From Hymenobacter cavernae (lineage in GTDB: Bacteria; Bacteroidota; Bacteroidia; Cytophagales; Hymenobacteraceae): a DNA stretch of 64,000 bases. Below are positions 1-10,400 of the stretch, one piece after another. Within the stretch, counting starts at the first letter, position 1, and each line of letters begins with the position of its first letter. The stretch lies in assembly GCF_014641455.1 (NCBI RefSeq), contig NZ_BMHT01000003.1, forward strand, positions 702 to 64,701, read 5' to 3'. The notes under the pieces are model-generated. The model saw nothing but the letters and a program-made list of their open reading frames with translations, was not told the origin of the DNA and searched no databases. The position numbers and the translations under genes were made by a program.

Positions 1-105
1 CGTCACCAGCACGGCCCCATCGGGGCTGCTGATACGGATGGGCCGGGCCGCATGGGCTGCGACGAGCGGCAGCGCCAGCAGGCAAAGGAGTGGGAATAAG
101 CGCAT
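1..105 (-). CDS. 5' end of a secreted protein, cut by the window edge
   Basis: An ATG read from 105 leftwards opens a frame of 35 codons without a stop that runs off the window. The translation begins MRLFPLLCLLALPLVAAHA, a clean signal peptide, followed by ARPIRISSPDGAVLVT. The 'ISSPDG' stretch just after the signal resembles the mature start of some Bacteroidota glycosidases (for example GH97), but this is too short to assign. It lies 32 bp downstream of the GH43 gene on the same strand, so it is probably the next gene of the same carbohydrate operon. Seen: the signal peptide and the open frame. Inferred: an extracytoplasmic carbohydrate-related role. Confidence 0.6.
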   Translation of the reverse strand, partial: MRLFPLLCLLALPLVAAHAARPIRISSPDGAVLVT

Positions 106-137
106 AAAGGGAGGGTGGGAGCGTAGCGGGCCGCGTA

Positions 138-1802
138 TTATTTTTTGTACATCGGGTCGTGGCCTTCGTATTTCAGCCACTTAAAGGCAGCTGTGTTGGT
201 GGTCGACTGCCCGGCCGAGGTGCCGTACATCCCATAGAGGCAGCCGATAAACCCACCCGCTACCTGTGTGCTCAGAAAACGCGCATCCACCTTGTCTTTC
301 AGCAACGTATAGGTCTTGCCGTCCTCCGAAAAGCGGAAGCTGTAAGTGTCGCCGTCAGCATTAATGCGCAGCTGCACCTTGCCGGCTGCCGCTTTCAAAG
401 GCGCTTTGGCTACTAGCTCCGGGTTCTTGGCCTCGGCCGTGCTCTTGAACAGCTGCACGACGGGCTTGCCCTTGTCTACCGACTTGCAGAGGTAGTAGAA
501 GTGCTTCTCGTCCTGGAACACCACTAGGCCAGCCGTTTCATTGGCCGCTTTCGGGGCGAACGTCAGCTCTGTTTCGGCGCTGCCGTACAGGTGCTGCTGG
601 CGCTTGCCGATGAAGGCCGGGTTGCCCAGCTCGGCACAGGTTTCCGGCTTCAGCTTCAGGGTGAGACCTTTGGCCTTGCTCAGTGAGAAATTGGTGCTAT
701 CGACCGTGCGCAAAAACAGCAGCGCGGGGTCCAGCTGCTTTTCAAAAGTGAGCGTGTAGCTGAAGTTGCCGCTCTGCGGCAGGGCGCCGGGCTGCTTCAC
801 CTCGGGGAAGTTGGCTTTGTAGGCGTACTGCACCCCGTTAGGGCCAGGCACTGTTACAGGCCACTCGTCCTTCCACTCCACGGGCACGATAAACGTCTCG
901 CGGCCCGTATTGTAGTAGTTGCCCTCGTAAGGCCGCACGGCCAGGAAAATGGCGTAGGTCTTGCCATCCGGGCCTTCCACAAACTGCGCGTGGCCGGCCG
1001 AGGTGATGGGGTCTTTGCGGTCCTTCGGCAGTTCGCGCTGCGAGAGGATAGGGTTTTTCTCGTAGGGCACAAACGGACCTAGGGGTGCCTTGCTGCGGAA
1101 GACCACCTCCGTGTGGTTCACCGACGTGCCACCCTCGGCCGCGTAGAGGTAGTACCAGTCGCCCCGCTTCATCAGGTGCGGGCCCTCAATCCAGACCGGC
1201 TTTTTGCTCAGGTCTACTCCCCCGTTCACTACAATTTTAGCTTCGCCCACGGTTTGCAGCGTCTGCGGGTTCAGCTCGATGATCTTGATGGAGCGGTGCC
1301 CGTCGTACAATGGGGTGCCGGGCGGGTCGCTGTTGTAGATGACATAAGCCTTGTTGCCTTCAAAGTACAGCGAGGGGTCGATGCCGCGCACCTCGGGCAA
1401 GAAAGTCGGGTCGCTCCACGGGCCGGCGGGGTTTTTAGCCGTCACCACGAAATTACCCTTGTGGTCGATGAGCGTGCAGGTGACGTAGTAGGTGCCATTG
1501 TGATACTCAATGGCGGGGGCGAATAAGCCGCGCGTCATCCGGTCGCCCAGAAAGTTCATCTGCGAAGGTCGGCTGATGACGTTGCCCACCTGCTTCCAGT
1601 TCTTGAGGTCTCGGCTGTGCATCACGGGGATGCCGGGAAAGTAGGAAAACGTGGAATTTACCAGGTAGTAATCCGGCCCCACCTTTACAATGCTAGGGTC
1701 TGGGTAAAAGCCAGTAAGGATGGGGTTAACTAACTCAATCGATTGTGCAGACAAAACGGCGTTTCGCAGCAGTAAGATTGTCAAGAGGAGAAATACTCTC
1801 AT
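138..1802 (-). CDS. Glycoside hydrolase family 43 (beta-xylosidase/arabinofuranosidase-like), secreted
   Basis: 554 residues with an N-terminal signal peptide (about 1-20, ending LSAQ). The five-bladed GH43 propeller occupies roughly residues 25-330. The three expected carboxylates are present: D35 in GFYPDPS (catalytic base), D142 in RGIDPS (pKa modulator) and E206 in WIEGPH (catalytic acid). A C-terminal beta-sandwich of about 200 residues (from about 345) matches the concanavalin-like C-terminal domain common in GH43 xylosidases. The enzyme should remove terminal xylose or arabinose from oligosaccharides outside the cytoplasm. It sits downstream of GH2 and GH35 genes in the same orientation, but the 231-bp gap and a hairpin near 1990 suggest it may have its own promoter. 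Family assignment is firm; sugar specificity is not readable from sequence. Confidence 0.9.
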   Translation of the reverse strand: MRVFLLLTILLLRNAVLSAQSIELVNPILTGFYPDPSIVKVGPDYYLVNSTFSYFPGIPVMHSRDLKNWKQVGNVISRPSQMNFLGDRMTRGLFAPAIEYHNGTYYVTCTLIDHKGNFVVTAKNPAGPWSDPTFLPEVRGIDPSLYFEGNKAYVIYNSDPPGTPLYDGHRSIKIIELNPQTLQTVGEAKIVVNGGVDLSKKPVWIEGPHLMKRGDWYYLYAAEGGTSVNHTEVVFRSKAPLGPFVPYEKNPILSQRELPKDRKDPITSAGHAQFVEGPDGKTYAIFLAVRPYEGNYYNTGRETFIVPVEWKDEWPVTVPGPNGVQYAYKANFPEVKQPGALPQSGNFSYTLTFEKQLDPALLFLRTVDSTNFSLSKAKGLTLKLKPETCAELGNPAFIGKRQQHLYGSAETELTFAPKAANETAGLVVFQDEKHFYYLCKSVDKGKPVVQLFKSTAEAKNPELVAKAPLKAAAGKVQLRINADGDTYSFRFSEDGKTYTLLKDKVDARFLSTQVAGGFIGCLYGMYGTSAGQSTTNTAAFKWLKYEGHDPMYKK

Positions 1803-2033
1803 GCGCGGCAGTATGTTGTTGGGTGGCTGTAAGGGTTTATAATTCTGAAGGAGGTTGTCGGTAATATTACAAGCTTATTTAAGCAGCTATACGTCGTAAG
1901 TGTCACCTGCGGTAGGAACTTCCACCCTGATGAACTTCACCGGGAGCACTCATACCTAGGTAGTGTATTAAGACTACATCACGGCAGAAACTTGGCGCTT
2001 TTCGGGTGCCAAGCTACCAAGTACATTTGAGTA
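1803..2033. other. Intergenic between the GH43 and GH2 genes
   Basis: 231 bp without a convincing gene. It holds an ACCTAGGT palindrome at 1954-1961 and, next to the GH2 stop codon, the hairpin listed separately. Any promoter of the GH43 gene would lie here, but I see no clear TTG/TAnnTTTG pair. Confidence 0.5.
1988..2013 (-). terminator. Possible intrinsic terminator after the GH2 gene
   Basis: Read on the minus strand, CTTGGC (2013-2008) pairs with GCCAAG (1996-1991), extended by two or more inner pairs, and the 3' arm is followed by TTTC. It starts 20 bp after the GH2 stop codon. The stem is modest and the U-run short. Confidence 0.45.
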
Positions 2034-4931
2034 TTATTTGCGTTGCGGTTTTAGCTCGTCGGGGCTGCCTTTGGTGAAGGTGCTGAACTGCTCACGCGAG
2101 GGCGTTTCGAACAAGTCTTTTACTACGCTCAAGTCAACGGCAGTTACCGGGTTGAAGCGTGCCGACTGCGCGTAGCGCAGCAAGCTGTAGTAAAGCTGCC
2201 GGGCCGCCGGGCGCTGCGCGTTGTCCGCGGGAGCTAGGTTGGCACTAGAGACGAGCAGGCGGCCGGGGCCAACCCTAGCTTCTAGGATCAAGGCTAGGCG
2301 GCGGTTCAAAAACCAGGTGTCAATGGGCTGCACAATGGGGCGGAAGCCCGCTGGAAAATCTTCCAAGTGCATCACCTGGGCCTGGTTGACGATTTCCCAC
2401 CACTGCAAGTCGCTGTGCGCCTCCGTGGGGAAGTCTGCCAGGGCAGGGTGCGTCGGATCTGCCACGAAGCCAGTGACATGCGGCGGGCGCATCTTAAACC
2501 ATGACGTGTTCCAGAACACGGGCGTGAAGCTCATGGCTACCTCTTTGCCCTTCACCACCTGACCAGCGGCATTGAGCAGCACCCGGCCACCCTTCGCCAG
2601 CACTTGCTGCGCTTTCGCATCGAGGCGGGTACAGTAGTACACCTCGCTTTTAGGCAGCGTCGGCAGCTGAGCGGGGTACACCCAGAAGTTCCAATCATTG
2701 GCAATGGCGCTACCGGGCACGGCAATTTCCAGCGTCAGTTGGGTTGCTTTGGTGATGCTGGCCAGCGGCAAACGCACGGTACTTAGGAGAGTGTTGGTCC
2801 CTGTGGGTATGGCCGTCGGTGCAAACTGACCCTGGGCTACCAGGGAGCCATTCGCCGTTTTAACGGTCCAGGTGAGGGTAGTTTGCGGTAGGGCTTGGGG
2901 GCCGTAGTGGTAAAGTTCGGCGGCAGCCTCGAACGTTTCGTCGTTGGTAAACACGAACTTAGGCAAGCGGGCCAGTGGCACCGTCGGCTGGCAGAAGCGC
3001 CGGTACTGCGCCGCCGTCACGTAGTCCTTCTCCCGGAAAAATGGGTTAAGCACGCCGACCAGCGCGGTGCCCTGGCCCGGAAAATCCTGCAAGCCTAGCA
3101 GTTGAAACCCCGCCAAGCCAGGGGTGCGCAAGGTCGCTTCGATTTCATTCTTGTAGCACAGCAGCTGCAATTTGCCCGAGGCCTGCAAAAAGGCTTCGGC
3201 TTGGTCGGCCATGCCGTGGTCGGCCAGGTCCTCGCGGAACAGCTCCAGGTTGCGGGCCTTATAGACGCCCGTGTACTGATCAATTTCCTTGAAATCGGGG
3301 AACACGCACCACTGGCCCATTTCGTGCGTCACGTAGGGCATCGGAAACTTCTCAATGGCGGCGCGATAGTCGAAGGTGCTGTTGGGCCGTTCCTTCGCCC
3401 AGGGCAATCCGCGCGCCCCGGATTTAATCATGTATTCGTTTTCGGGCACGAGGGGCCAACTCATGGCCACGGACGCACCCGTATAGACGCGCCGCGAATC
3501 GCGCGTTTGCCAAAACTTGACGAAATCGGCTAGGTACTTGGCTTGGTTGCGTCCCGCCGGCTCGTTGCCCGCCGACAGCATGCAGTACGAAGCATGATTG
3601 CCGTAGGCCGCCGCCATGCGCGTGGTTTCGTCGTAGATAAATTGGTCGATAGGGCGGCCGTCGCCGAGGGAGGTGCCGTGATTGGGCCAGCTAGGTCCTT
3701 CCGGCTGAAGATAGAAGCCAAGCTGGTCGGCTGCGGTGAAGGCTGCCTCGGGTGGGCACCAAGAGTGGAAGCGGATGTGATTGAAGCCGTAGTTTTTCAG
3801 TACGGTCAGCACGCGCGTCCAAGCGGGCACGTCCATGGCCGGGTAGCCTGTCAGGGGGAACTCGCCGTTGTGCAGGTCGCCGCGCAGAAAAACGGGCCGG
3901 CCGTTCACTACCAGGCGGTTGCCCACCGCCTTGATTTCGCGCATCCCGAACGAAACCTGCTGCTCATCGGCCGCGCCTTTTCTGGGCCGGAGCGTGGCGG
4001 TAAGCCGGTAAAGGGCCGGATGAAATTCATCCCACAATTGCGCCGCTTCGCCCATCGGCAACGTGAGTTCCACTAGGCTTTCGCCAGGTTTGGCGACGAA
4101 ATCGGCCTGGATCGGAGTTACTTGGTGCGCCGTTGTGGTGTTATACGCTTGCGCGGCTAGCTGCACGGTGCCCGTTAGCGACTTGGCGGTGGTGTTCTTG
4201 ACGAAAAGCTTGACCCGCGCCGCGTGGTGGGCTAGGTCGGGGTACACCTGCACGCTTTGCAAAAAGACCGGCGGCCCTGCTTGTAGCTCCAAGCGGCCAA
4301 TCAGCCCGTTCCAGTTGCCTTGAATGTGGTCGGATACGCTGTGCGAGTCGGGACCTACGTTCAAGGTTTCCAGGCGGTTATCAACGCGCACTGTGAGCGT
4401 ATGCGAGCCGGGTGACAAAAGGCCAGTTAGCTCGTATTGGTGCGGGGCCAACAGCGACACCTGCTGGCCTACCTCGGCGTTGTCGACCCACACGCGGGTG
4501 GCGTAGTGGGCTCGCTCCAGGTACAGGAGTAGCCGCCGGCCGCGCCAGGCGGCGGGCACTTCAATTGTTTTCTGGTACCAGGCCGGTCCTACGTAGTACG
4601 TGTTAGGCGTCAGCCAAAAGGGAATCTTGAAGTTATCGGGCTGCCGGTACTTGGCCAGGCGCGGATTGTAAAACCAGGAGCTGTCGTAGATGGTGGCCGT
4701 CCACTTCGTCTGCAACGATACCGGGTCGCCCAGGCCATTCTCGGCCAGGGAGCCAGGCAGGCGCACGGTTTGGGGCAGGGTGGTGGCAAACCAGTGGGCC
4801 GTAATTCCTGTGTCCTGCGGGTCGAGGCGGCAGCGCCACTCACCGGCCAGCGGCAGCGCGTCGGCGGCCCACAACGGTCCTGCTAAAAAGCTGAACCAGA
4901 GGAAAAAACTAAGTTTGGTAAGTAGGCGCAT
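2034..4931 (-). CDS. Glycoside hydrolase family 2 protein, secreted (beta-galactosidase/glucuronidase-like)
   Basis: 965 residues; signal peptide about 1-22 (ending GPLWA). Domain order is GH2 N-terminal jelly roll (about 25-220), immunoglobulin-like domain (about 222-330), TIM barrel (about 335-640), then about 300 further residues. E457 in SAGNEP is the expected acid/base and E537 in THEMGQ the expected nucleophile. The C-terminal part (about 760-930) reads like a Rossmann/amidotransferase-like accessory domain (KGGRVLLNAAGQ, GRLLVSSANL) found in some GH2 and GH42 enzymes. The jelly roll carries an insertion at about 75-115. It ends 19 bp from the GH35 gene, in the same operon. Retaining exo-glycosidase activity is a family inference; galactoside versus glucuronide cannot be decided here. 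Confidence 0.88.
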   Translation of the reverse strand: MRLLTKLSFFLWFSFLAGPLWAADALPLAGEWRCRLDPQDTGITAHWFATTLPQTVRLPGSLAENGLGDPVSLQTKWTATIYDSSWFYNPRLAKYRQPDNFKIPFWLTPNTYYVGPAWYQKTIEVPAAWRGRRLLLYLERAHYATRVWVDNAEVGQQVSLLAPHQYELTGLLSPGSHTLTVRVDNRLETLNVGPDSHSVSDHIQGNWNGLIGRLELQAGPPVFLQSVQVYPDLAHHAARVKLFVKNTTAKSLTGTVQLAAQAYNTTTAHQVTPIQADFVAKPGESLVELTLPMGEAAQLWDEFHPALYRLTATLRPRKGAADEQQVSFGMREIKAVGNRLVVNGRPVFLRGDLHNGEFPLTGYPAMDVPAWTRVLTVLKNYGFNHIRFHSWCPPEAAFTAADQLGFYLQPEGPSWPNHGTSLGDGRPIDQFIYDETTRMAAAYGNHASYCMLSAGNEPAGRNQAKYLADFVKFWQTRDSRRVYTGASVAMSWPLVPENEYMIKSGARGLPWAKERPNSTFDYRAAIEKFPMPYVTHEMGQWCVFPDFKEIDQYTGVYKARNLELFREDLADHGMADQAEAFLQASGKLQLLCYKNEIEATLRTPGLAGFQLLGLQDFPGQGTALVGVLNPFFREKDYVTAAQYRRFCQPTVPLARLPKFVFTNDETFEAAAELYHYGPQALPQTTLTWTVKTANGSLVAQGQFAPTAIPTGTNTLLSTVRLPLASITKATQLTLEIAVPGSAIANDWNFWVYPAQLPTLPKSEVYYCTRLDAKAQQVLAKGGRVLLNAAGQVVKGKEVAMSFTPVFWNTSWFKMRPPHVTGFVADPTHPALADFPTEAHSDLQWWEIVNQAQVMHLEDFPAGFRPIVQPIDTWFLNRRLALILEARVGPGRLLVSSANLAPADNAQRPAARQLYYSLLRYAQSARFNPVTAVDLSVVKDLFETPSREQFSTFTKGSPDELKPQRK

Positions 4932-4950
4932 GGGTGGGAGGGTAGTAAAG

Positions 4951-7434
4951 CTACTTGGTGGTTTGCACCGTGAGACGGTAGCGCGGAATGGCTTCTACGC
5001 TGCGTAATTCACTCACCTGATCGTTGGTTGAAAAGCTAGGTCGGCGCCCGTCTTCCAGGTAAATGGGCGCATCCTTTCGCAGGGGCAGAATGCTCACCCG
5101 CAAGGACTTGCCTAGGTTATCGGCTACCAGATTGCGGTAGCTGACGCGCCACGGGGCTCCATTGTAAAAGTCATCATTGAGCAGCCTTTCGCCAGTCGTG
5201 AGCCGGATAGCGTCGCCGGCGTACGTGAAGCGCAGGATGATGTCGTCCAGCCCCTTGAGCTTGGTGCCGGCTAGCGCCAGCCGCCACTGGGCCGCCTGCT
5301 CGTAGGTGGTGTCGTTAGGTTCCACGGCGCCTTTGGCCGGACCACCGAAGCGGATGGGCGGCACCGTGCCAGCAGCCTTTACCAGTGTTGCTTTGGCCCC
5401 GACCGTGCGGCTCGGCACACTCGCTGAGTAGGTCTGGAATACGCCCTCAAGCGCGCCTTTTTGCAGCACTACACTACCCTTGGGTGCCGTGGCAAGGGCG
5501 GGAAATACGCTAAATTGAAAGGTAGGCTGGCCCTCGGCTTGCAGCTGAATCTGGTTGCCGTCGAAGTAGATTTCCTGGGGCGTTAGTACTAGATGCTCCG
5601 CGCCGTAGAGGGTCGTTTTCCACGTCTGACGGGCCTGCTCCTCGCTGAGCACCAGCACGCGCACGGCTGGTCCGGTGCGGGGCTGCACCGTGCAAGCTAG
5701 GTTGGTGCCCGGCTGAATATTCATCACTCGCACCTGCCCACCAGCCGCCGCAACGGGGCCGGTCGGGGTGCTTACGGTTTGCACGCTGGCGGCATCAAAT
5801 ACCAGCTCAGCCGGGATGCCGGGCTGCGCGAAGAAGACGTAGTACGGCTCGGCACCCACTTGCAGCTTCGTAAACAACTGGGCCGTGGCGTATTTCAACT
5901 TAGCCCCGCCCATTTCTAAGTTGAAGGGCCAGATGAAGTAGCTGCCCGCCGGTACTGTAATGGGGTTTTGTGGGAAAGTGAGCGTTTCGCCGGGCAGCCG
6001 CACTTCAAATTGGGTTGCTGGCCGGGCGGGCGTTGGGTAGTTGCGCACGTAGTTGTTCAGAAACAAAAAGCCGCTGGTGCCTTGCGTGCGCACGGCCCAG
6101 CGCGGCACCGTCAGGTCGCTGGCACTGGTGGGCTGCTCAGCGGGCGCCCGCGGCACCATCGGCGCTAGTAAGTTGCCGAAGTCGTTGAGGAAATAATGCA
6201 CGAGCTTAAGCTGGGCAAAAAGCGGGCTTTCGGCTCCGGTTTCACCTAGCGGCGCCTGGAAGTCGTAGCCAATGCGGGGCAGATCGTTCCAGCTACCTGT
6301 GCGGGTCGACTCTTGCAGCCACGAGCGTTTCCCCTGCGGGTTACGGCCGCCGTGAAACATGTAGTAGCCGTACAAATTCACCCCTGAGCCGAGCTGCACG
6401 GGCAGCATAGCAGCCACATCGGGGGGCGTGAGCAGGGGCCGGCGCCGGTACATAACCGGAATGCCGCCGCCGAACTCGGCCCCCAAAAAGGGATAATGCG
6501 CCAGCTGCGCAGGCGCGTTGCGCACGGCCGTTTCGCCACCCTGAATACCTAGGTTGCCGCCCTCCCGACTTTTGAAGCGAAAGTTGTAGACCTCTACCGG
6601 CGGCATCTTGGTCGGGCCGCGGCCCCAGGGCTCGTCGGGGTAGCCGCCGAACACGGGGATTACCTCCTGCTCGGGGTAGCGGGCGCCTTGCCAGCCCGTT
6701 ACGGTATAAAAGGGCACGTCGAAGCCCTCGGCCAACGCCATTTTCTTGAGCTCGGCGATGTGCACGGCTCCTTGGCTCGCTTTGCCGCGGTTGTATTCGT
6801 TTTCGAGCTGGATGCCGATAATAGGGCCGCCTTCTTTCCACAGCAAGCCCTGGGTTTGTTGGCGGAGCTGGTGCCAGTAGGGGCGCACGGCGGCAAGATA
6901 CGCGGGGTCGTTGCTGCGTAAGGCGCTGGCTGGTAGTTGCTTTACCAGCCAGTCGGGGAAGCCGCCGTTGCGCAGCTCGGCGTGGTTCCAGGGGCCGATG
7001 CGGGCCACTACGTACAAGCCATGTTTGGCGCAGAGCTGCACGAAATAGCGAAAATCCCGGTCGCCGCGAAAGTTGAATTTACCCTGCTCTTCCTCGTGAA
7101 AAATCCAGAACAGGTAAGACGCCACAATCTGCACGCCGCCTGCTTTCATCTTGAGTAGTTGTTCTTCCCAACGGGCTTTAGGGAAGCGCGCGAAGTGAAA
7201 CTCGCCCATGACCGGCAGCCAAGGCTGGCCGTCACGGGTTAAATATTGGCTGTTCGCACCCAGGGTGTGGCCGGTCGGCGACGTAGCGGTGCCTAGGCGT
7301 AGGTAGCCGGTTTCGGGCGGCGGGGCGGGCGTGGTAGCATCCACCACCAGCGGCGCCGCGGGCACTTGGGCGTAGCTTGCCCCCGTGCTACCAACCAAGG
7401 CTATGAAGGCAAGTATCAGCGAGCGTAGTTGCAT
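4951..7434 (-). CDS. Glycoside hydrolase family 35 beta-galactosidase-like protein, secreted
   Basis: 827 residues with a signal peptide ending ASYAQ at about 23. The GH35 TIM barrel starts at about 60 and contains the family signatures GEFHFARFP (78-86), RIGPWNHAELRNGG (145-158) and GIQLENEY (207-214). E213 of NEY is the expected acid/base and E320 of FLGAEFGGG the expected nucleophile. The rest is beta-rich accessory sequence. GH35 enzymes remove terminal beta-galactose with retention. The gene lies 4 bp from the DUF5107 gene and 19 bp from GH2, a tight operon, so its substrate is probably a galactoside delivered or taken up through the MFS porter encoded upstream. The family call is secure; the linkage is unknown. 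Confidence 0.9.
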   Translation of the reverse strand: MQLRSLILAFIALVGSTGASYAQVPAAPLVVDATTPAPPPETGYLRLGTATSPTGHTLGANSQYLTRDGQPWLPVMGEFHFARFPKARWEEQLLKMKAGGVQIVASYLFWIFHEEEQGKFNFRGDRDFRYFVQLCAKHGLYVVARIGPWNHAELRNGGFPDWLVKQLPASALRSNDPAYLAAVRPYWHQLRQQTQGLLWKEGGPIIGIQLENEYNRGKASQGAVHIAELKKMALAEGFDVPFYTVTGWQGARYPEQEVIPVFGGYPDEPWGRGPTKMPPVEVYNFRFKSREGGNLGIQGGETAVRNAPAQLAHYPFLGAEFGGGIPVMYRRRPLLTPPDVAAMLPVQLGSGVNLYGYYMFHGGRNPQGKRSWLQESTRTGSWNDLPRIGYDFQAPLGETGAESPLFAQLKLVHYFLNDFGNLLAPMVPRAPAEQPTSASDLTVPRWAVRTQGTSGFLFLNNYVRNYPTPARPATQFEVRLPGETLTFPQNPITVPAGSYFIWPFNLEMGGAKLKYATAQLFTKLQVGAEPYYVFFAQPGIPAELVFDAASVQTVSTPTGPVAAAGGQVRVMNIQPGTNLACTVQPRTGPAVRVLVLSEEQARQTWKTTLYGAEHLVLTPQEIYFDGNQIQLQAEGQPTFQFSVFPALATAPKGSVVLQKGALEGVFQTYSASVPSRTVGAKATLVKAAGTVPPIRFGGPAKGAVEPNDTTYEQAAQWRLALAGTKLKGLDDIILRFTYAGDAIRLTTGERLLNDDFYNGAPWRVSYRNLVADNLGKSLRVSILPLRKDAPIYLEDGRRPSFSTNDQVSELRSVEAIPRYRLTVQTTK

Positions 7435-7438
7435 AGCA

Positions 7439-10400
7439 TCAGGCAGAAAGAAGCGAAGAAACCGGCCTCCGCAGCAAGTTCAGGTGCGTTTGAGCGCCTG
7501 TGTGCCGGCTATCTTGCTGCAACACACCTTCTAAAGCAGCTTCGGCTTGGGGCAATTGAGCTAAACCTAGGTAGCCCAGGCCCATGAGGTAGCGACAGTG
7601 CAGGGCATTGCGGCGGCTGAGGTCGTCCTCGAAGATGAGTAGATCGGGCAGCGATACGGCAAAGTAGTCGAGCTTGACCGCATCGTGCAAGTGCTGCTGG
7701 CCGTAGTGCAGTAGCCGGGTGAAAATGGCGTGCGCTTGCTCCTCATCCCCCAGTTTAGCCCAGGCTAGGCCCTGATAGAAGATCTGATCAGGTTGCGGGT
7801 CATTATAGAAGAGGGCGGCAGTTGGTTCGCTGTTGCCAGCAGTAGCTTGCTGCCACGCCGCCCGTGCTGCGGCAGGTTGATTTAGGGCCTCGTAGGCGCA
7901 GCCAAGCCAGTAGTGCACTTCGTTTTCAGGAGCACCAGGCAACTTGCCTTCGCCTAGGTTGTGCGGGTAGCTAGGTGCCAGCGCCTGCGTGAGGTGGGCT
8001 ACCGCTTCAGCGGGTCGGTTTGCGCGCAACGCGGCCTTAGCCAGTTCAGTCAGGCTCCGCAGATACTCGCCGGCTACCTTGCCTTCACCTCCTTCCCAGG
8101 GGTGAAACTGCCGGGCCATCAGCAGCGCGTAGCCCTGGGCCGGCTGATCGAGCTGGTTGTAGAGGGCCGCGCGTTCCAGGAACAGGTCGTCGCGCATTTC
8201 TGCTACCGGCAAGTGCGCTTCCAGTAGGGCTAGCTGCGTGGCCGGCGAGTAGTTCAGGCGCCGGTAAAGCTGGGCAAGCTCCATGAGTACGCGCGCATCG
8301 GTGGGGGCTAGCGCAAAGGCTTTTTCAAAGCATTCCAACGCTTTTTCGGGCTCTTGGCGCTTGTTGAAGTAGGCAATACCTAGGTTGCGCAGCGCCGTCG
8401 GGAAGGTGGGGTCGCGGGTCGTGGCTAGCTCCCAGGCGGTAATGGCCTCGTCGTACTGCCGCTTGTCGTACCACAGGTTGCCAAGCAAATAAGGCGCGTG
8501 CGCGTCAGTTGGATTGAGGTCGGTAGCTAGTTGCAAGGCCGCAATGTCTTCGAGCCGGTTGGGGAAGAAGGGGGCTAGGGGAGTGGCAGCTCCCTGCTGC
8601 GCGTAGGCTAGGGCCTGGGCCGGTTCGCCCGCCTGCTGGCGGAAGTAGGCTAGGTGATAGGCTACTAAAGGGTCGGGAGCAGCATGGTGCAAAGCTAGGG
8701 TCAACAATTCCCTGGCCTCGGCGTAGCGTCCCATGGCGCCGTAGTCAAGCGCATATTCGAGGTAATTGTGGGCGTCACCGCGAGCTAGGGTCAGCAGCTG
8801 AGCTAGGCTGGCATCAGCGGCGGCTGGCTGGTCGAGGGCACGGTAAGCGAGAGCCTGTTCGAACAAGGCACCTAGGTTGAAGCCGTCACGGCGCAGGGCT
8901 TCGGCGCAAGTGGTCAAGGCTTCGGTAGGGCGGCCAAGCAAGCGCTGGGCCGCGGCCTTGACTACGTAGGCCTTGCTGCTGCGGGCATTGCGGTCTAAGG
9001 CCCAGCCGATGTGCTCCAAGGCTAGGCTATACTGCCCGCGTACTAGGTCAATTTGCGCGACGGCGAAGTAAGCGGCGCCCTGCCAAGCGCTGCTCCAGGT
9101 GGCTTTGAAAAAAGCGTTGTACGCTTCATTCACTCGGTTTTGATGCTTCAAGCTCAGACCTAGGTTGTAGTACGGCTCGCTGTCGTATGGATTTGGGTTG
9201 CGCTGGGTGAGAGTCGCAATGGCCTGCCGGAAATACGGCTCACTCTTGGCAAATTGGCCCCGGCGCAAATACCAAGCACCCAACGCGTTGTTGTTGCGCG
9301 CATCCTGCGGGTCGCGGCGCAGGGCCTCCTCGTAGTAGGGTACAGGGCTGTAGGTGGCATGGCGGTACTGCTCCAGGTGCTGTCCCGTAAGAAACAGTTG
9401 CTCAGGGTTTTCTACTGCCTGCGGTTCCAGGGCCGGCTTGGCGGGTAGCGGTACCTCGTTTTGCCGGTTGTCGGCGGGAGCGTAGCGCAGCAATTCGCCG
9501 CCCTGAGCATCTTGAATCAGCAGTAGCCAGTCCTGCTCGGTGGTGTCATGGGGCAGGCTCACATGCTGGGCAAAACCCTGCTCGGGAGCTAGGTCCTGAG
9601 TTTCATCGAGTACCGACTGGCCCGCTACCAGCAGCTGCACCCGGCAGCGAGGTTGGGCGGAAGTCACGTACACTTTCACGTCGGCCGCGTTGTCATCAAC
9701 TGCTTCCACGTTCACCAGCACGTCTTTGGTGGCGTTTTTCACCACGCCGAGTGCCTGGTAGGGCAGGAAATACTGCGTGAACGACTTCTCCTCGTAGGGC
9801 ATCAGCCAACTGAAATCGGGCTGATTATCGGTGAACATGCCCGTCATCAATTCGATGTAGGGGCCGTCTTCGTCGGTCAGATTTCGGTCCCAGGCGCGGC
9901 CGAAGTCGCCGTGGCCCCAGGTCCATTGCTTCTTGCCCGGCGACACGTGGTGGTTGGCCACGTGCAGCAGCCCGGCCTGCGTGTCGTGCTCGTAGCCGCC
10001 CACAAAATCGTAGTCCGAATTGATAGCCATGTAGGACGTAGGCACCGGGATATTCTTGTAGCGCGAAATGTCGGTGCCCGGCGCGTAATCGACCTTATAG
10101 TAGGTGCCCGTGGCAATGGGAAACGTGGAAACGTCGCGCTTACCGTGGTCGAACACGGCATTGACGTCGGGCGGAAAAACCGACTGGTAGTCATCGTTGA
10201 CGCGTACGGCCGGGTTGGCCCACCACAAAAACGTCTGGGGTAGCGAAGTACGATTATAGAGCTGCGCCTTTATTTCGAGGTAGGCGCGGTCCGGGTGCAG
10301 CGTGAAGCCCGTCAGCCCTTTGGTGCGAAACATGCGCTCCACCTCGTTCACCCACACCGTGGCGCTGCCGTCGGCGTGTTCTTCCAGCCGAAAATCAACC

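Noticed and set aside
9653..10243. 196-codon open frame antisense to the DUF5107 gene
   Set aside because: Val/His/Gly-rich shadow translation with no recognisable domain.
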